Source: JAEZDR01 sp039811185
GTDB lineage: Bacteria > Bacteroidota > Bacteroidia > Chitinophagales > Chitinophagaceae
Assembly: GCA_039811185.1 (NCBI GenBank)
Contig: JBDHYF010000004.1
Location: forward strand, 1-64,000
Reading direction: 5' to 3'
DNA length: 64,000 bases
Shown here: positions 1 to 8,760 of the stretch, piece by piece
How positions within the stretch are numbered: position 1 is the stretch's first letter
Layout: each line of letters opens with the position of its first letter
Program-made: the position numbers and the translations under genes
Notes under the pieces: model-generated
Database searches by the model: none
What the model was told of the DNA's origin: nothing
The model's input: only the letters and a program-made list of their open reading frames with translations

Positions 1-198
1 ATGGCTTTCTTTTTAAATGGCCAAAAAAAATTTTCAAAAATTATTTTTAACCCAAAAACCAACCGAAAAGAACTTCCCAAAAGCGGGCGGCAAAACTAAA
101 CATCTTAACCTTACCAACCAAATAAATTTTGAAAATCTATCGCTCCGAAATACCTTCCAAAAATACCTTAAGAACTAACCCCTTTTTAAACGGGAGTG

Positions 199-231
199 CA
201 AAGATAACCGCCCACATCAACACCATCCAAA
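199..231 (-). promoter_or_regulatory. Consensus Bacteroidota promoter firing leftwards
   Basis: On the minus strand there is TTTG (231-228), a 21-base spacer, then TATCTTTG (206-199), an exact match to the Bacteroidota -33/-7 pattern TTTG-N~20-TAnnTTTG. Transcription would start near position 191 and run off the left edge. No ORF follows in the window, so the transcript is an RNA leader or a distant gene. Confidence 0.65.
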
Positions 232-294
232 TCTTTCTCCATCTTTATTACTAAAACTTTGTGAAAGCAACTGCGGCGGCTTCATCCACCCAAA

Positions 295-323
295 CAAAAA
301 AGGGCCGCCATGAGGCAGCCCTT
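295..323 (-). terminator. Intrinsic terminator after the T9SS protein gene
   Basis: On the minus strand GGGCTGCC and GGCGGCCC pair (one G-U) around a TCAT loop, extended by A-T pairs and followed by a run of T. It starts 24 bases past the stop codon of the 347-2383 gene. Confidence 0.8.
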
Positions 324-346
324 CAAAAACAAACTTTTATTAAAGC

Positions 347-2383
347 TTAGTGCTTAATAAATCTTGTATTTAATTTCTCTCCGTTTCCGGCAGTTACTGT
401 GATAAAGTATGTGCCCGCAGAAAGTGCAGAAACGTTCAACACCACTTCGTTATCTCCCATTTTCACAGAAGAAGATTGCGTGCTGATAGTTTTACCGGAA
501 AGATCAGTGATGGCAATGGCCACTTTATCAGAAGCTATGCTGTTCATGATTAAACGAACCTGATCTTTTGCAGGGTTAGGATATACGTTTACAATTTCGA
601 ATTTCACCAGGTTGCTGTTCACAACTTTTACTGTTTTTGAATACTCGAAACGACCGTCTTTATCTGTTTGTTTCAATCTGTAATAATTTACACCGGCTAA
701 AGGCGTCTCATCAGTGTATACATAGTTCAATGTTGCATTGCTGTATCCATTGTCGCCCTTGCTGCCAACAACAGAAAGTGCATTGAAGTCTTTACCATTT
801 GCAGATCTTTCTACGGTAAATCCGGCATTGTTTTGCTCAGTTGCAGTTACCCAGCTTAACAGATTTATGTTTCCTTTTTTCTCTGCTTTAAAATCAACTA
901 ACGTAACTGGAACCGTTGTCGCAGTCGTAAACGACCAAGGCGCAGCGCAGCCGGTAGCATCACCAATTGAGTTTGTCGGAATAACATTCCAGTATCTTGT
1001 AGAGCCGGGGGCAAGACCGTTAACATTTACCGATGTAGCGCCTGTTGTGCCGAGCAATGCAAGATTAGCTGACGTAGCTCCAAAATAAATCTTGTAACCT
1101 GTTGCATTGGCAACTGAATTCCAGCTAATAGTAATAGCCGGCTGGCCGCCCGATGTTGTGTACTGAACATTGGTTGCACCATTTGCAGGAGCAATCAACT
1201 GCGTACAAGTCGGGGCTACTGTTGGTTTTGCACTAGTTGTAAATGCAACGAAATTACAATTGGCAGGCCCTTGATCATGCTCTGCATTCAACGGAAGCAC
1301 AATCCATTTGAAGGTACGGCTGAATGCGTAATCATTCGCCATATTCTGAAGATTCAACTGAATGAAAGTATCTACAATTGGTGTTTGCGTTTCGTATATC
1401 AAGGTATCTTCAGTAGCATTCACTAAAAGAAAATAGTACTGAGTGGCATTCGGATCTTTTTTCCATCTGAAAATCAAGCCAACCGGACTCACTCCTGTTG
1501 CGTTCGGCAGCGGATTTACATAAGTAGCACAATCCGGTGCGCCAAGCGCTGCAGCCGTGGTAAAGGTTTGAGCACCCGCAGCACAACCTGTGGCAGGTCC
1601 AAACGCATTTTTTGGAACCACGTACCAGCTAAAGGTTGTTGTAGGGGAGCCGCCGCTTAACAGTGCAAAAGTGTCGGTGGTTGTGGTGATAAAACTATTT
1701 CCAACATACACATCGTATTCTGTAGCTCCTTGCACCGAATTCCACGTTAACCGTAAATTTGGATCATAAGTAACGTTCGTTGCACCATTAAGTGGTGAAA
1801 CCGGGGTAGCGCATGAAGGCACCCCAGTTGGAGTAACGGTTACCTTCACCTGATCTACCGACATCCGCCACATGTCTGCAGGGGAATAGCAGTTAAATCC
1901 GAAATAATATGTTCCGGTAGTGGTTGGCACGTAAGTAAATACACCGTTTCTCCACTCAACGTTACTCAGCGTACTATCCATTAAAACCGTAGTGGCCGCT
2001 GCAACAGTTGCCGCATTTCCAACAGTAACTTTCAACTTTTCCGGATAAGTCTCACCACTTATTAAAGTGGCAAATGTTACATACGAAAATGACAGGGTGT
2101 AAGATACCCCAGCACTTAAGGTGAGCCCCGGCGTAAACATCCAGGCATTATGAGCATTGGTGGTATTATAATTCACTCCCATCGCCGCCGTGCCTTCAGC
2201 GGCCCCATTTACATAAGAGCCGTAGTCTGTATAACGCAGCCAGTTGTTGCCGCTTCCGGCGTTCACTCTGGTCCAACCTGTTGGTGGAAATGTTGGAGAC
2301 TCAAACCCTTCGGAAAGAAGAACCTGAGCATCCGTTGCAGCTGTTACAAACAGCATCAACATAAATAAGTAAATTTTACGCAT
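347..2383 (-). CDS. Secreted multidomain protein with T9SS type A sorting domain
   Basis: This is a 678-residue exported surface or extracellular protein. A Sec signal peptide occupies residues 1-19 (ends TDAQ). Residues about 20-185 look like a choice-of-anchor J / cleaved-adhesin jelly-roll domain (FES..FPPTGW, then a NNWLRY block). Three fibronectin-III-like repeats follow (about 190-275, 283-385 and 390-490), each opening with a Cys and an 'NGATNV'-type segment. The C-terminal 75 residues are a typical type IX sorting domain: VYPNPAKDQV, a central DLSGK, and a final GTYFITV..FIKH. T9SS would remove this domain and release or anchor the protein. No catalytic motif is visible, so adhesion or carbohydrate binding is only a guess. 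The gene stands alone with its own terminator. Confidence 0.85.
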   Translation of the reverse strand: MRKIYLFMLMLFVTAATDAQVLLSEGFESPTFPPTGWTRVNAGSGNNWLRYTDYGSYVNGAAEGTAAMGVNYNTTNAHNAWMFTPGLTLSAGVSYTLSFSYVTFATLISGETYPEKLKVTVGNAATVAAATTVLMDSTLSNVEWRNGVFTYVPTTTGTYYFGFNCYSPADMWRMSVDQVKVTVTPTGVPSCATPVSPLNGATNVTYDPNLRLTWNSVQGATEYDVYVGNSFITTTTDTFALLSGGSPTTTFSWYVVPKNAFGPATGCAAGAQTFTTAAALGAPDCATYVNPLPNATGVSPVGLIFRWKKDPNATQYYFLLVNATEDTLIYETQTPIVDTFIQLNLQNMANDYAFSRTFKWIVLPLNAEHDQGPANCNFVAFTTSAKPTVAPTCTQLIAPANGATNVQYTTSGGQPAITISWNSVANATGYKIYFGATSANLALLGTTGATSVNVNGLAPGSTRYWNVIPTNSIGDATGCAAPWSFTTATTVPVTLVDFKAEKKGNINLLSWVTATEQNNAGFTVERSANGKDFNALSVVGSKGDNGYSNATLNYVYTDETPLAGVNYYRLKQTDKDGRFEYSKTVKVVNSNLVKFEIVNVYPNPAKDQVRLIMNSIASDKVAIAITDLSGKTISTQSSSVKMGDNEVVLNVSALSAGTYFITVTAGNGEKLNTRFIKH

Positions 2384-2502
2384 AGAATTAATTTAGGGCG
2401 TGAAAATAAAGGTTTTTTTAATTTAAAGCACTCAAAAAATTCTCCTCACAACTAAAGATTATATTTGCCCACCTTTTTGAAACGAAACTTAAATATTAAA
2501 CC

Positions 2503-3561
2503 ATGACCAACTCGAAAATTTTAGAATTACTCGGCGACAAGGCCGACTATCTGATGAAGCATGAATGTAAAACGGTTGATAAGTCGCAACTACACCTGCC
2601 TTCGCCCACTCACCTCGACGATCAGTGGATTAACAGCAACAGAAATAATCAGGTGTTAAGAAGCATGCAAACCCTTTTAGGTCATGGACGCCTTGCCAAC
2701 ACCGGCTATTGCAGCATCTTCCCGGTAGATCAGGGCATTGAACACAGTGGTGGATCGGCTTTCGCTCCCAACCCTATTTATTTCGATCCGGAAAATATTG
2801 TAAAACTTGCCATGGAAGGCGGCTGCAATGGCGTTGCTTCCACATACGGTGTGTTAGGAATGATGAGCAGAAAATATGCACACAAAATTCCTTTCATTGT
2901 AAAAATTAATCATAACGAGTTCCTAAGTTATCCCAACCGCTTCGATCAAACGATGTTTGGAACGGTGAAAAGCGCCTGGAATATGGGCGCCGTGGGCGTT
3001 GGTGCAACCATTTACTGGGGAAGCGAAGAAAGTGCCCGCCAGCTGAAAGAAGTTGCGGAAGCATTTGAATATGCTCATGAGTTAGGGATGTGTACCATAT
3101 TATGGTGCTACCTTAGAAACAGTGCATTTAAAGTTGATGGGGTAGACTACCACTCGGCCGCCGATTTAACCGGCCAGGCCAATCATCTCGGCGTTACGTT
3201 GCAGGCCGACATCATTAAACAAAAACTTCCTACTAACAACGGCGGATATCTGGCTACCAAACATGGAAAAACATCGCCCCTGGTTTACGAAAAACTTACA
3301 TCGGACCACCCGATCGATCTTTGCCGCTATCAGGTTTTAAACTGCTATTCCGGACGTGTAGGCCTGATAAATTCGGGCGGCGAAAGCAAAGGCGCCTCCG
3401 ATTTGTCTGAAGCCGTTTATACCGCAGTCATCAACAAGAGAGCAGGCGGCATGGGGCTCATTCTTGGCAGAAAAGCTTTCCAGAAGCCGATGGCAGAAGG
3501 CATCAGATTATTGCACACCACACAAGATGTTTATTTAGACGACTCCATCACGGTAGCATAA
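2503..3561 (+). CDS. fbaB: Class I fructose-bisphosphate aldolase (FbaB/DhnA type)
   Basis: This enzyme cleaves fructose-1,6-bisphosphate to dihydroxyacetone phosphate and glyceraldehyde-3-phosphate in cytosolic glycolysis and gluconeogenesis through a Schiff-base lysine. The 352 residues match the E. coli FbaB length (350) and its landmarks: FPVDQGIEHS near the N-terminus, ADIIKQKLP in the second half, and the strongly conserved INSGGESKGASDLS and INKRAGGMGLILGRKAF near the C-terminus. The family is unrelated to the classical class I aldolases of animals. A TATATTTG element (2460-2467) lies 35 bases before the ATG, but its -33 partner is poor. A strong terminator follows the gene. Confidence 0.95.
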   Translation: MTNSKILELLGDKADYLMKHECKTVDKSQLHLPSPTHLDDQWINSNRNNQVLRSMQTLLGHGRLANTGYCSIFPVDQGIEHSGGSAFAPNPIYFDPENIVKLAMEGGCNGVASTYGVLGMMSRKYAHKIPFIVKINHNEFLSYPNRFDQTMFGTVKSAWNMGAVGVGATIYWGSEESARQLKEVAEAFEYAHELGMCTILWCYLRNSAFKVDGVDYHSAADLTGQANHLGVTLQADIIKQKLPTNNGGYLATKHGKTSPLVYEKLTSDHPIDLCRYQVLNCYSGRVGLINSGGESKGASDLSEAVYTAVINKRAGGMGLILGRKAFQKPMAEGIRLLHTTQDVYLDDSITVA

Positions 3562-3573
3562 GTTTTATTATTC

Positions 3574-3606
3574 AGCCGGGCTGTATTTTTTGCACCCGGC
3601 TTTTTT
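3574..3606 (+). terminator. Intrinsic terminator after fbaB
   Basis: The stem GCCGGG/CCCGGC (3575-3580 with 3595-3600), with an added A-T pair, is followed directly by six T. It separates fbaB from accD. Confidence 0.85.
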
Positions 3607-3655
3607 GTGCCCGGCAAAAACAAAAATTTCTATCTTCGATGCCCCATTTAGTATT

Positions 3656-4579
3656 ATGAAAAAAGACAGAGAAGAAGATTTCGACTCCAACTTAGCAGGC
3701 GAACCGAGTATAAGCAACGATGAAGAAGTGAAAGAGCGCTGGTTTAAGCGCATAAAAAAAGGCATCCTTACCTCCACTTCGGAGAAAAAGGAAACCCCTG
3801 AAGGACTATGGAACAAATGCCCTCAATGCAACTACATTCAAACCACTTCCGAACTGAAAGAAAACTTGTTTGTTTGCCCTAAATGCAGCTATCATCACCG
3901 AATTGGAAGTGAAGAATATTACGATATTGTTTTCGATAACAAAACTTACACTGAGCTTTTTTGCAACATCCGCAGCAAAGACTTTTTAGGATTTACCGAC
4001 CTTAAGCCTTACCAAAAACGATTGGATGAAATTCATTCCAAAACTGATTTAAAAGACAGTATGCGGGTAGCAACCGGAACCGTTAACGGCGAAGGAATTG
4101 TGATTGCCTGTATGGATTTTGAATTCATCGGCGGTTCGCTCGGCAGTGTAATGGGGGAAAAGTTTAGCCGCGCTGTTGACTACTGTATCGAGCACAAACT
4201 GCCCTATCTGGTTATTTGTAAAAGCGGCGGCGCAAGAATGATGGAAAGCGCTTTCAGTTTAATGCAGCTTGGTAAAACAAGTGGCAAACTTTCGCAACTT
4301 AGCGATGAAGGACTTCCTTATATTTCGATGTTAACCGACCCCACTTTCGGCGGTATTTCAGCGAGCTTCGGCATGTTAGGCGATTTGAATATTGCCGAAC
4401 CCGGCGCCCTTATTGGCTTTGCCGGTCCGCGTGTGATTAAAGAAACCATTAAAAAAGATCTTCCGCCGGGATTTCAAAGAAGCGAATTTTTACTCGAACA
4501 TGGATTTCTGGACTTTATCATAGACCGCAGAAACCTGAAACAAAAACTGGAACAGGTAATCCGTTTGTTCAAAAACTAA
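3656..4579 (+). CDS. accD: Acetyl-CoA carboxylase carboxyltransferase subunit beta
   Basis: AccD with AccA transfers the carboxyl group from biotin-BCCP to acetyl-CoA, making malonyl-CoA for fatty-acid synthesis. From the ATG at 3656 the protein has 307 residues. A zinc ribbon is visible as C55-x2-C58...C74-x2-C77, followed by the crotonase-fold carboxyltransferase domain with GGSLGSVMGEKF, ICKSGGARM and IGFAGPRVI. The frame is open upstream to 3590, but that start would sit inside the fbaB terminator, so I reject it. The N-terminal 30 residues (acidic, before WFKRIKKGI) are an extension compared with usual AccD, which starts close to that WFKR segment. No accA is present in the window. Confidence 0.95.
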   Translation: MKKDREEDFDSNLAGEPSISNDEEVKERWFKRIKKGILTSTSEKKETPEGLWNKCPQCNYIQTTSELKENLFVCPKCSYHHRIGSEEYYDIVFDNKTYTELFCNIRSKDFLGFTDLKPYQKRLDEIHSKTDLKDSMRVATGTVNGEGIVIACMDFEFIGGSLGSVMGEKFSRAVDYCIEHKLPYLVICKSGGARMMESAFSLMQLGKTSGKLSQLSDEGLPYISMLTDPTFGGISASFGMLGDLNIAEPGALIGFAGPRVIKETIKKDLPPGFQRSEFLLEHGFLDFIIDRRNLKQKLEQVIRLFKN

Positions 4580-4637
4580 AACTCAGTATTTTTCTTAAAT
4601 CTCGTTTATACAAAACGAGCCTGCCTATTTTTGTTGA

Positions 4638-5081
4638 ATGGCTGTGAAAGAAATTAATAATCGCCAGGCGTATTTCAACTACTTTATTGAGGATAAATAC
4701 ACTGCCGGCATTGTTTTAAAAGGAACCGAAATTAAGTCGCTCCGCGAAGGGAAAGCGAGTTTTAACGACAGTTTCTGCGTCTTCCACAAAAACGAACTTT
4801 GGGTAAAGAGCTTATATATTGCGGAGTATTCACACGGTACGGTAAACAATCATTTACCCGTTTACGACCGAAAACTTTTGCTTACCAAACGCGAGCTGAA
4901 AAAAATTTTGTACAAAACGAAGGAAGCCGGTGTTACCATAATACCCCTGAGAATATTTTTTAACGACAACAATCTTGCAAAAATGGAGATTGGAATTGCT
5001 AAAGGAAAAAAACTGCACGATAAACGCGAAACCATTAAAAAACGTGATACCGATAAGTTAATTAAACGCTTTTTAAAGTAG
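4638..5081 (+). CDS. smpB: SsrA-binding protein SmpB
   Basis: SmpB binds tmRNA and brings it to stalled ribosomes for trans-translation. The 147 residues show the OB-fold core (NRQAYFNYFIEDKYTAGIVL, LKGTEIKSLREGKASFNDSF) and the basic C-terminal tail ending KKRDTDKLIKRFLK, which enters the mRNA channel. Length and motifs are standard. TATTTTTG (4626-4633) lies only 5 bases before the ATG, so if it is a real -7 box the mRNA would be nearly leaderless. A small inverted repeat (4601-4607 with 4613-4619) precedes it. Confidence 0.95.
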   Translation: MAVKEINNRQAYFNYFIEDKYTAGIVLKGTEIKSLREGKASFNDSFCVFHKNELWVKSLYIAEYSHGTVNNHLPVYDRKLLLTKRELKKILYKTKEAGVTIIPLRIFFNDNNLAKMEIGIAKGKKLHDKRETIKKRDTDKLIKRFLK

Positions 5082-5101
5082 CTGCTTTCCTGTTTGAAAT
5101 A

Positions 5102-6010
5102 ATGATTAAGAAGAACATTTTTTACGCCGTCTTTTTGTTTGCATCTATCCTATTCTCTGGCGCTGTTAAACTGCAAGCGCAGGACGTTTCCGGTAAATGG
5201 TATGGGGTAGCCACACCTGATGTGGCCGAACCGGCAAACAGCTTTTTGTGCGAGCTGATTATTGAAAAGAAAGCGAAAAACAAAATAGAAGGCTACCTGA
5301 ACTACTACTTCCGCAACGGCTATTTCACTAATAAAATAACCGGCAGCTACAATCCGAAAACAAGGGAATTATCCATAAACACCATTCCTATTTTATACTA
5401 TAAAACCACAAAGCTGGAAATTGGAATCGACTGCAATATGCTCGGCAGCTTTTTGTTAAAAGCGTCGCGGGTTGAGAGCAGTTTCACCGGTTATTTTTAC
5501 AGCAAAGAGTACGCTTACACTTGTCCACCGTTGAACATCAGTTTTGTAAAATCAGAAACGGAAAGTCAGTTGGAAAAGTTGGAATCGCATTTTGCAACCA
5601 ACGACACGGTGCAGCCAAAAAACACCGTTCCCACTTTGTCGCCGGACCTGAAAAAGCTTAACTACCGGCGCAAAGAAGTGGTACGAATACTGGATGTTGT
5701 GGAGGACTCGGTGCTTATACAGTTGTACGACAACGGCGAGTTTGATCACGACTCGATTTCGGTTTATCATAACGGTAAAGCAATAGTAAAAAATGAGCTT
5801 TTAGAAGTAAGAAAGCCCATCAGCTTTAAAATTTATGTAGATAGTATTGAAGCCAATAACGAGCTGATATTATTTGCGGAAAATCTCGGTTCAATTCCGC
5901 CAAACGCGGCGCTGATGATTGTTACAGACAAGCACAACCGCTACGAGATTCACCTCGAAAGCGACTACATAAAAAACGCAGCCATCCGGCTCCGCAAACG
6001 CAGAAAGTGA
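5102..6010 (+). CDS. Secreted protein of unknown function
   Basis: This is a 302-residue protein with a clear Sec signal peptide (residues 1-27, ending KLQAQ). The first half (DVSGKWYGVATP onward to about residue 150) alternates beta-strand-like segments and resembles a lipocalin-like or beta-barrel domain of the kind opening with 'GxW'. After a low-complexity linker (about 155-180) comes a second all-beta-looking domain rich in short charged strands. It has no catalytic motif, T9SS signal or lipobox. It starts 20 bases after smpB and may be co-transcribed. An 11-base tandem duplication (6000-6021) covers its last codons. I do not recognise the family. Confidence 0.75.
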   Translation: MIKKNIFYAVFLFASILFSGAVKLQAQDVSGKWYGVATPDVAEPANSFLCELIIEKKAKNKIEGYLNYYFRNGYFTNKITGSYNPKTRELSINTIPILYYKTTKLEIGIDCNMLGSFLLKASRVESSFTGYFYSKEYAYTCPPLNISFVKSETESQLEKLESHFATNDTVQPKNTVPTLSPDLKKLNYRRKEVVRILDVVEDSVLIQLYDNGEFDHDSISVYHNGKAIVKNELLEVRKPISFKIYVDSIEANNELILFAENLGSIPPNAALMIVTDKHNRYEIHLESDYIKNAAIRLRKRRK

Positions 6011-6022
6011 GCAGAAAGTGAG

Positions 6023-6418
6023 TTAAGACGGATTAATTTTTTCCAAATGCTGTTTTGTTAGCGGCTTGCTGATAAACTCTTCCACAGATGCAAACATTTC
6101 TGCCTTTTTATAATCTTCAGGATCAACCGTTGAAGAAAGAATAAAAATGCGCGGAGAAAAAGGAAGCGAAGGTTTCAGCTTTTCAAACTCGTTTAAAAAT
6201 TCCCAGCCATTCATAATAGGCATGTTGATGTCCAAAAAAATGATTTCAGGAATTTCTTCATCTTGTCCAATGATAGATTTGAAATAATCGATGGCTTCCT
6301 CCCCATTCACCACCGACTTAATTTTCGATGCAAATGAGGTCATTGTGATAATACGTTCACACACCATAATAGTGATATGGTCGTCTTCAACCAAAAGAAC
6401 GTTTTTAAATTTTGACAT
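6023..6418 (-). CDS. Single-domain response regulator (CheY-like)
   Basis: This 131-residue stand-alone receiver domain has no output domain. Key residues are all present: acidic pocket E11-D12-D13, phospho-acceptor D63 (IIFLDINMP), switch Ser95/96 (ILSSTVDP) and K118 (FISKPL). Such proteins relay phosphate or act by protein-protein contact. The partner kinase is not in the window, so the signal is unknown. The gene converges on the 5102-6010 gene with a 12-base gap and is transcribed in the same direction as mutS2 upstream, from which 72 bases separate it. Confidence 0.9.
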   Translation of the reverse strand: MSKFKNVLLVEDDHITIMVCERIITMTSFASKIKSVVNGEEAIDYFKSIIGQDEEIPEIIFLDINMPIMNGWEFLNEFEKLKPSLPFSPRIFILSSTVDPEDYKKAEMFASVEEFISKPLTKQHLEKINPS

Positions 6419-6490
6419 TTTTTATAAGTATTGGGTTAGGTAGAAAGTAAAAATAAGGATGATATATATAAATAAAACAAATTGATGCTT

Positions 6491-8599
6491 TTATTTCGAG
6501 TTATTTTCCTTCTTTTCAACAACAACTAAATCTTTCATCTCCACATTCATCGGCATTAATCCAACCAGTACAATTGCCCGCTTGCCCCGAATCTCGCTCA
6601 CGGTGCCTATTTGGTGATTATTTCGCAGCTTTACCATTGCACCGGGAAGCACCTCCAACTCCGTTTCAACAAACTTTTTTTCAATCTTTCTTGCAGCTTT
6701 GCCACCGGCAGCTTTCTCCTTTTTCGGAAAAAGCAGCGATTGTATTCTCTCCACAGCTTCGGATTTATCGTCTGCCTTTCGCCAGTCGATCATCATTTGT
6801 TTCAGTTTGCGCTCCGTTTCTTTCAGCCAGGCAATTTTTTCTTCATCGCGTTTATTTTGTTGTTTCAGCAACTCAATATGCTGCCTGTGTTTTTCTTTCT
6901 TAATTAAAACTTCCAGCTCTTTTTTCAGCGCAGCATTTATCCGCACTTGCTCCTCCAACTCTTTTGTTTGCTGTTGAAGCATCTGAAGATTTTTCTCTGT
7001 ATTATTTAAAAGATGATCGAGCTTGAAATGCTTTTCGTCTACCAGTTTTTTTGCTTTTGAAATAAGATGATGGGGCATGCCGATGCGCTGTGCTATGGAA
7101 AAAGTATATGAACTTCCGGGCTTTCCCACCACTAATTGATACATCGGCTTCAGCTCCCGCTCATCAAATAGCATTGCGCCATTCATGATGCCTGATGTGC
7201 GGTTAGCCATTATCTTCAAATTAAGATAGTGTGTGGTTACCACGCCCATCGCTCGCTTCTTGTTCAGCTCTTCCATAATCACTTCTGCAAAAGCGCCGCC
7301 CATATTCGGATCGCTTCCGCTACCAAGTTCATCGATAAAGAATAATGTTTTGCCGTTGGCACTTTCAATAAAATGCTTCAGGTGCATCAAATGGCTGGAG
7401 TAGGTGCTCAGCTCAAACTCTATGCTTTGTGTGTCGCCAATATGAATGAACAATTGTTTAAAAATACCCATCTGCGAAACTGCGCTCACCGGCACCAGCA
7501 AGCCACTTTGAAGCATCAACTGGTTTAACCCAATTGTTTTCATGGTAACGGTTTTACCTCCAGCATTTGGGCCGCTGACGATCAGAATTCTGTTTTCCGG
7601 CGAAAGATGAATCGACACCGGATGCGTTGTCTTTCCACTTTTTTTGTTGTACAGCAGCAACAGCGGATGGAAAGCTTTTACCAGGTTTACAACGGGCTTG
7701 TCTTCCAGCACAGGTAAGTTCGCATCCATGTCGCGGCCAAGCATAGCTTTCGCGGCAATAAAATCGAACATACCGCAAGTTTCCAAATACGAAAACAGGA
7801 GGCCTGCATAAACGGAGAGATTTGCTGTGAGCGACTTTAAAATCTTAATAACCTCTTTGCGTTCTTCATTTTCGAGAATATAGATTTCGTTGTTCAGTTC
7901 AATGGTTTCTTCAGGCTCAATGAAGGCTGTTTTACGGCTGTCGCTTTCGCCATGAAAAATACCTTTCACCTGCCGTTTATGTTCGGAAAAAACTGCCACC
8001 ACACGGCGGCCGTTGCTGAAACTCTCTTCTATATCGGTAGCATATCCCGCTTTATTCAGGCGTGCAACAACTTTGTCGAATGTGCGCCTCAGTTCGTTTC
8101 TCTTTTTGTAAAGCGATTGGCGGATGTGTCTCAGTTCCGGCGATGCGTCGTCCCGCACCATACCCAATTCGTCCATCACTTCATCGATGCTTTCCGCGAT
8201 GGCTTTTTCGTAATACAGATTGCCAATTACTTTGTAAAGTGCAGCAAATGCCATGCGGCGTTCGGGATTAAACCACTGATACATCCGCTGAAAAGCAAGC
8301 GCCAGCTTTTTAATCTTCAAAAACTGTTCGGCAAGCAAAATACTGCCCGGCACGCCCAGCAGCTTAATATCGCTGTAAATATTGAGTGTAAAATCGTTGG
8401 GAAACGCCATGCCCTGATCGAGCAACAGTTTGTATTCATACGTTTGATGAAGTTCCTGTTCAATGTATTCCTTCTTCGTGTGCACCCGCAGCGCTGCCAC
8501 TTTTTTCGCACCCAAGTCGGTATGACAATACTGGTGCAAAAGCTGTTTAATTTTATCAAATTCTAACTGCTCAAAACCCTCATCGGGATAAACCTTCAT
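6491..8599 (-). CDS. mutS2: MutS2-family DNA-binding ATPase lacking the Smr domain
   Basis: MutS2 proteins are MutS-like ATPases linked to suppression of homologous recombination or to rescue of collided ribosomes, not to mismatch repair. Of the 702 residues, 1-300 hold the clamp and lever helices. Walker A is GPNAGGKT (343-350), Walker B is LFFIDE (419-424), and THYLN near 456 completes the ABC-type ATPase. A long charged coiled coil runs from about 535 to 630. The protein ends with a KOW/SH3-like segment (LPGAMVKLRNN to the C-terminus). The C-terminal Smr nuclease domain of Bacillus-type MutS2 (about 785 aa) is absent, so 'endonuclease MutS2' would be misleading here. Confidence 0.9.
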   Translation of the reverse strand: MKVYPDEGFEQLEFDKIKQLLHQYCHTDLGAKKVAALRVHTKKEYIEQELHQTYEYKLLLDQGMAFPNDFTLNIYSDIKLLGVPGSILLAEQFLKIKKLALAFQRMYQWFNPERRMAFAALYKVIGNLYYEKAIAESIDEVMDELGMVRDDASPELRHIRQSLYKKRNELRRTFDKVVARLNKAGYATDIEESFSNGRRVVAVFSEHKRQVKGIFHGESDSRKTAFIEPEETIELNNEIYILENEERKEVIKILKSLTANLSVYAGLLFSYLETCGMFDFIAAKAMLGRDMDANLPVLEDKPVVNLVKAFHPLLLLYNKKSGKTTHPVSIHLSPENRILIVSGPNAGGKTVTMKTIGLNQLMLQSGLLVPVSAVSQMGIFKQLFIHIGDTQSIEFELSTYSSHLMHLKHFIESANGKTLFFIDELGSGSDPNMGGAFAEVIMEELNKKRAMGVVTTHYLNLKIMANRTSGIMNGAMLFDERELKPMYQLVVGKPGSSYTFSIAQRIGMPHHLISKAKKLVDEKHFKLDHLLNNTEKNLQMLQQQTKELEEQVRINAALKKELEVLIKKEKHRQHIELLKQQNKRDEEKIAWLKETERKLKQMMIDWRKADDKSEAVERIQSLLFPKKEKAAGGKAARKIEKKFVETELEVLPGAMVKLRNNHQIGTVSEIRGKRAIVLVGLMPMNVEMKDLVVVEKKENNSK

Positions 8600-8760
8600 T
8601 TAAAAACCCTTCTTATTTTCAGCCCGCAAAAATATAGATTCGCCAGAGTATTTCATACGCTCGAAAAAATTATCACTATCGTTTTTCCCTCGCATAAATG
8701 TTAATTAACCTCTGCATAAAATCCGCTGACCGGAATTTTGTGGCTTAAAATATTTTTGAT

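Larger units (their letters stand above)
1..346. other. Non-coding left-edge region, probable leader of an operon leaving the window
   Basis: This AT-rich stretch holds no convincing reading frame on either strand. Read leftwards it contains a consensus Bacteroidota promoter (199-231, listed separately), then about 190 bases of untranslated leader. Close to the edge there is a second TTTGG (minus strand, + positions 21-25) whose -7 partner would fall just outside. Two tandem promoters with a long leader free of ORFs is the arrangement I would expect for an rRNA operon or another heavily transcribed unit to the left, but that is inference. The right end (295-323) is the terminator of the secreted T9SS protein gene. 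Confidence 0.5.

Noticed and set aside
3590..3655. Longer accD start at 3590
   Set aside because: The segment overlaps the fbaB terminator and encodes residues not found in AccD. The ATG at 3656 fits.
4601..4619. Inverted repeat CTCGTTT/AAACGAG before smpB as a terminator for accD
   Set aside because: The stem is clear, but the T run does not follow directly (CCTGCC intervenes), so it is not a convincing terminator; it may be an operator or chance.
7952..8566. 204-residue plus-strand ORF inside mutS2
   Set aside because: It lies wholly within a strongly supported gene on the other strand. Its translation is rich in His, Phe and Cys and has no coherent domain, as expected from an antisense shadow.
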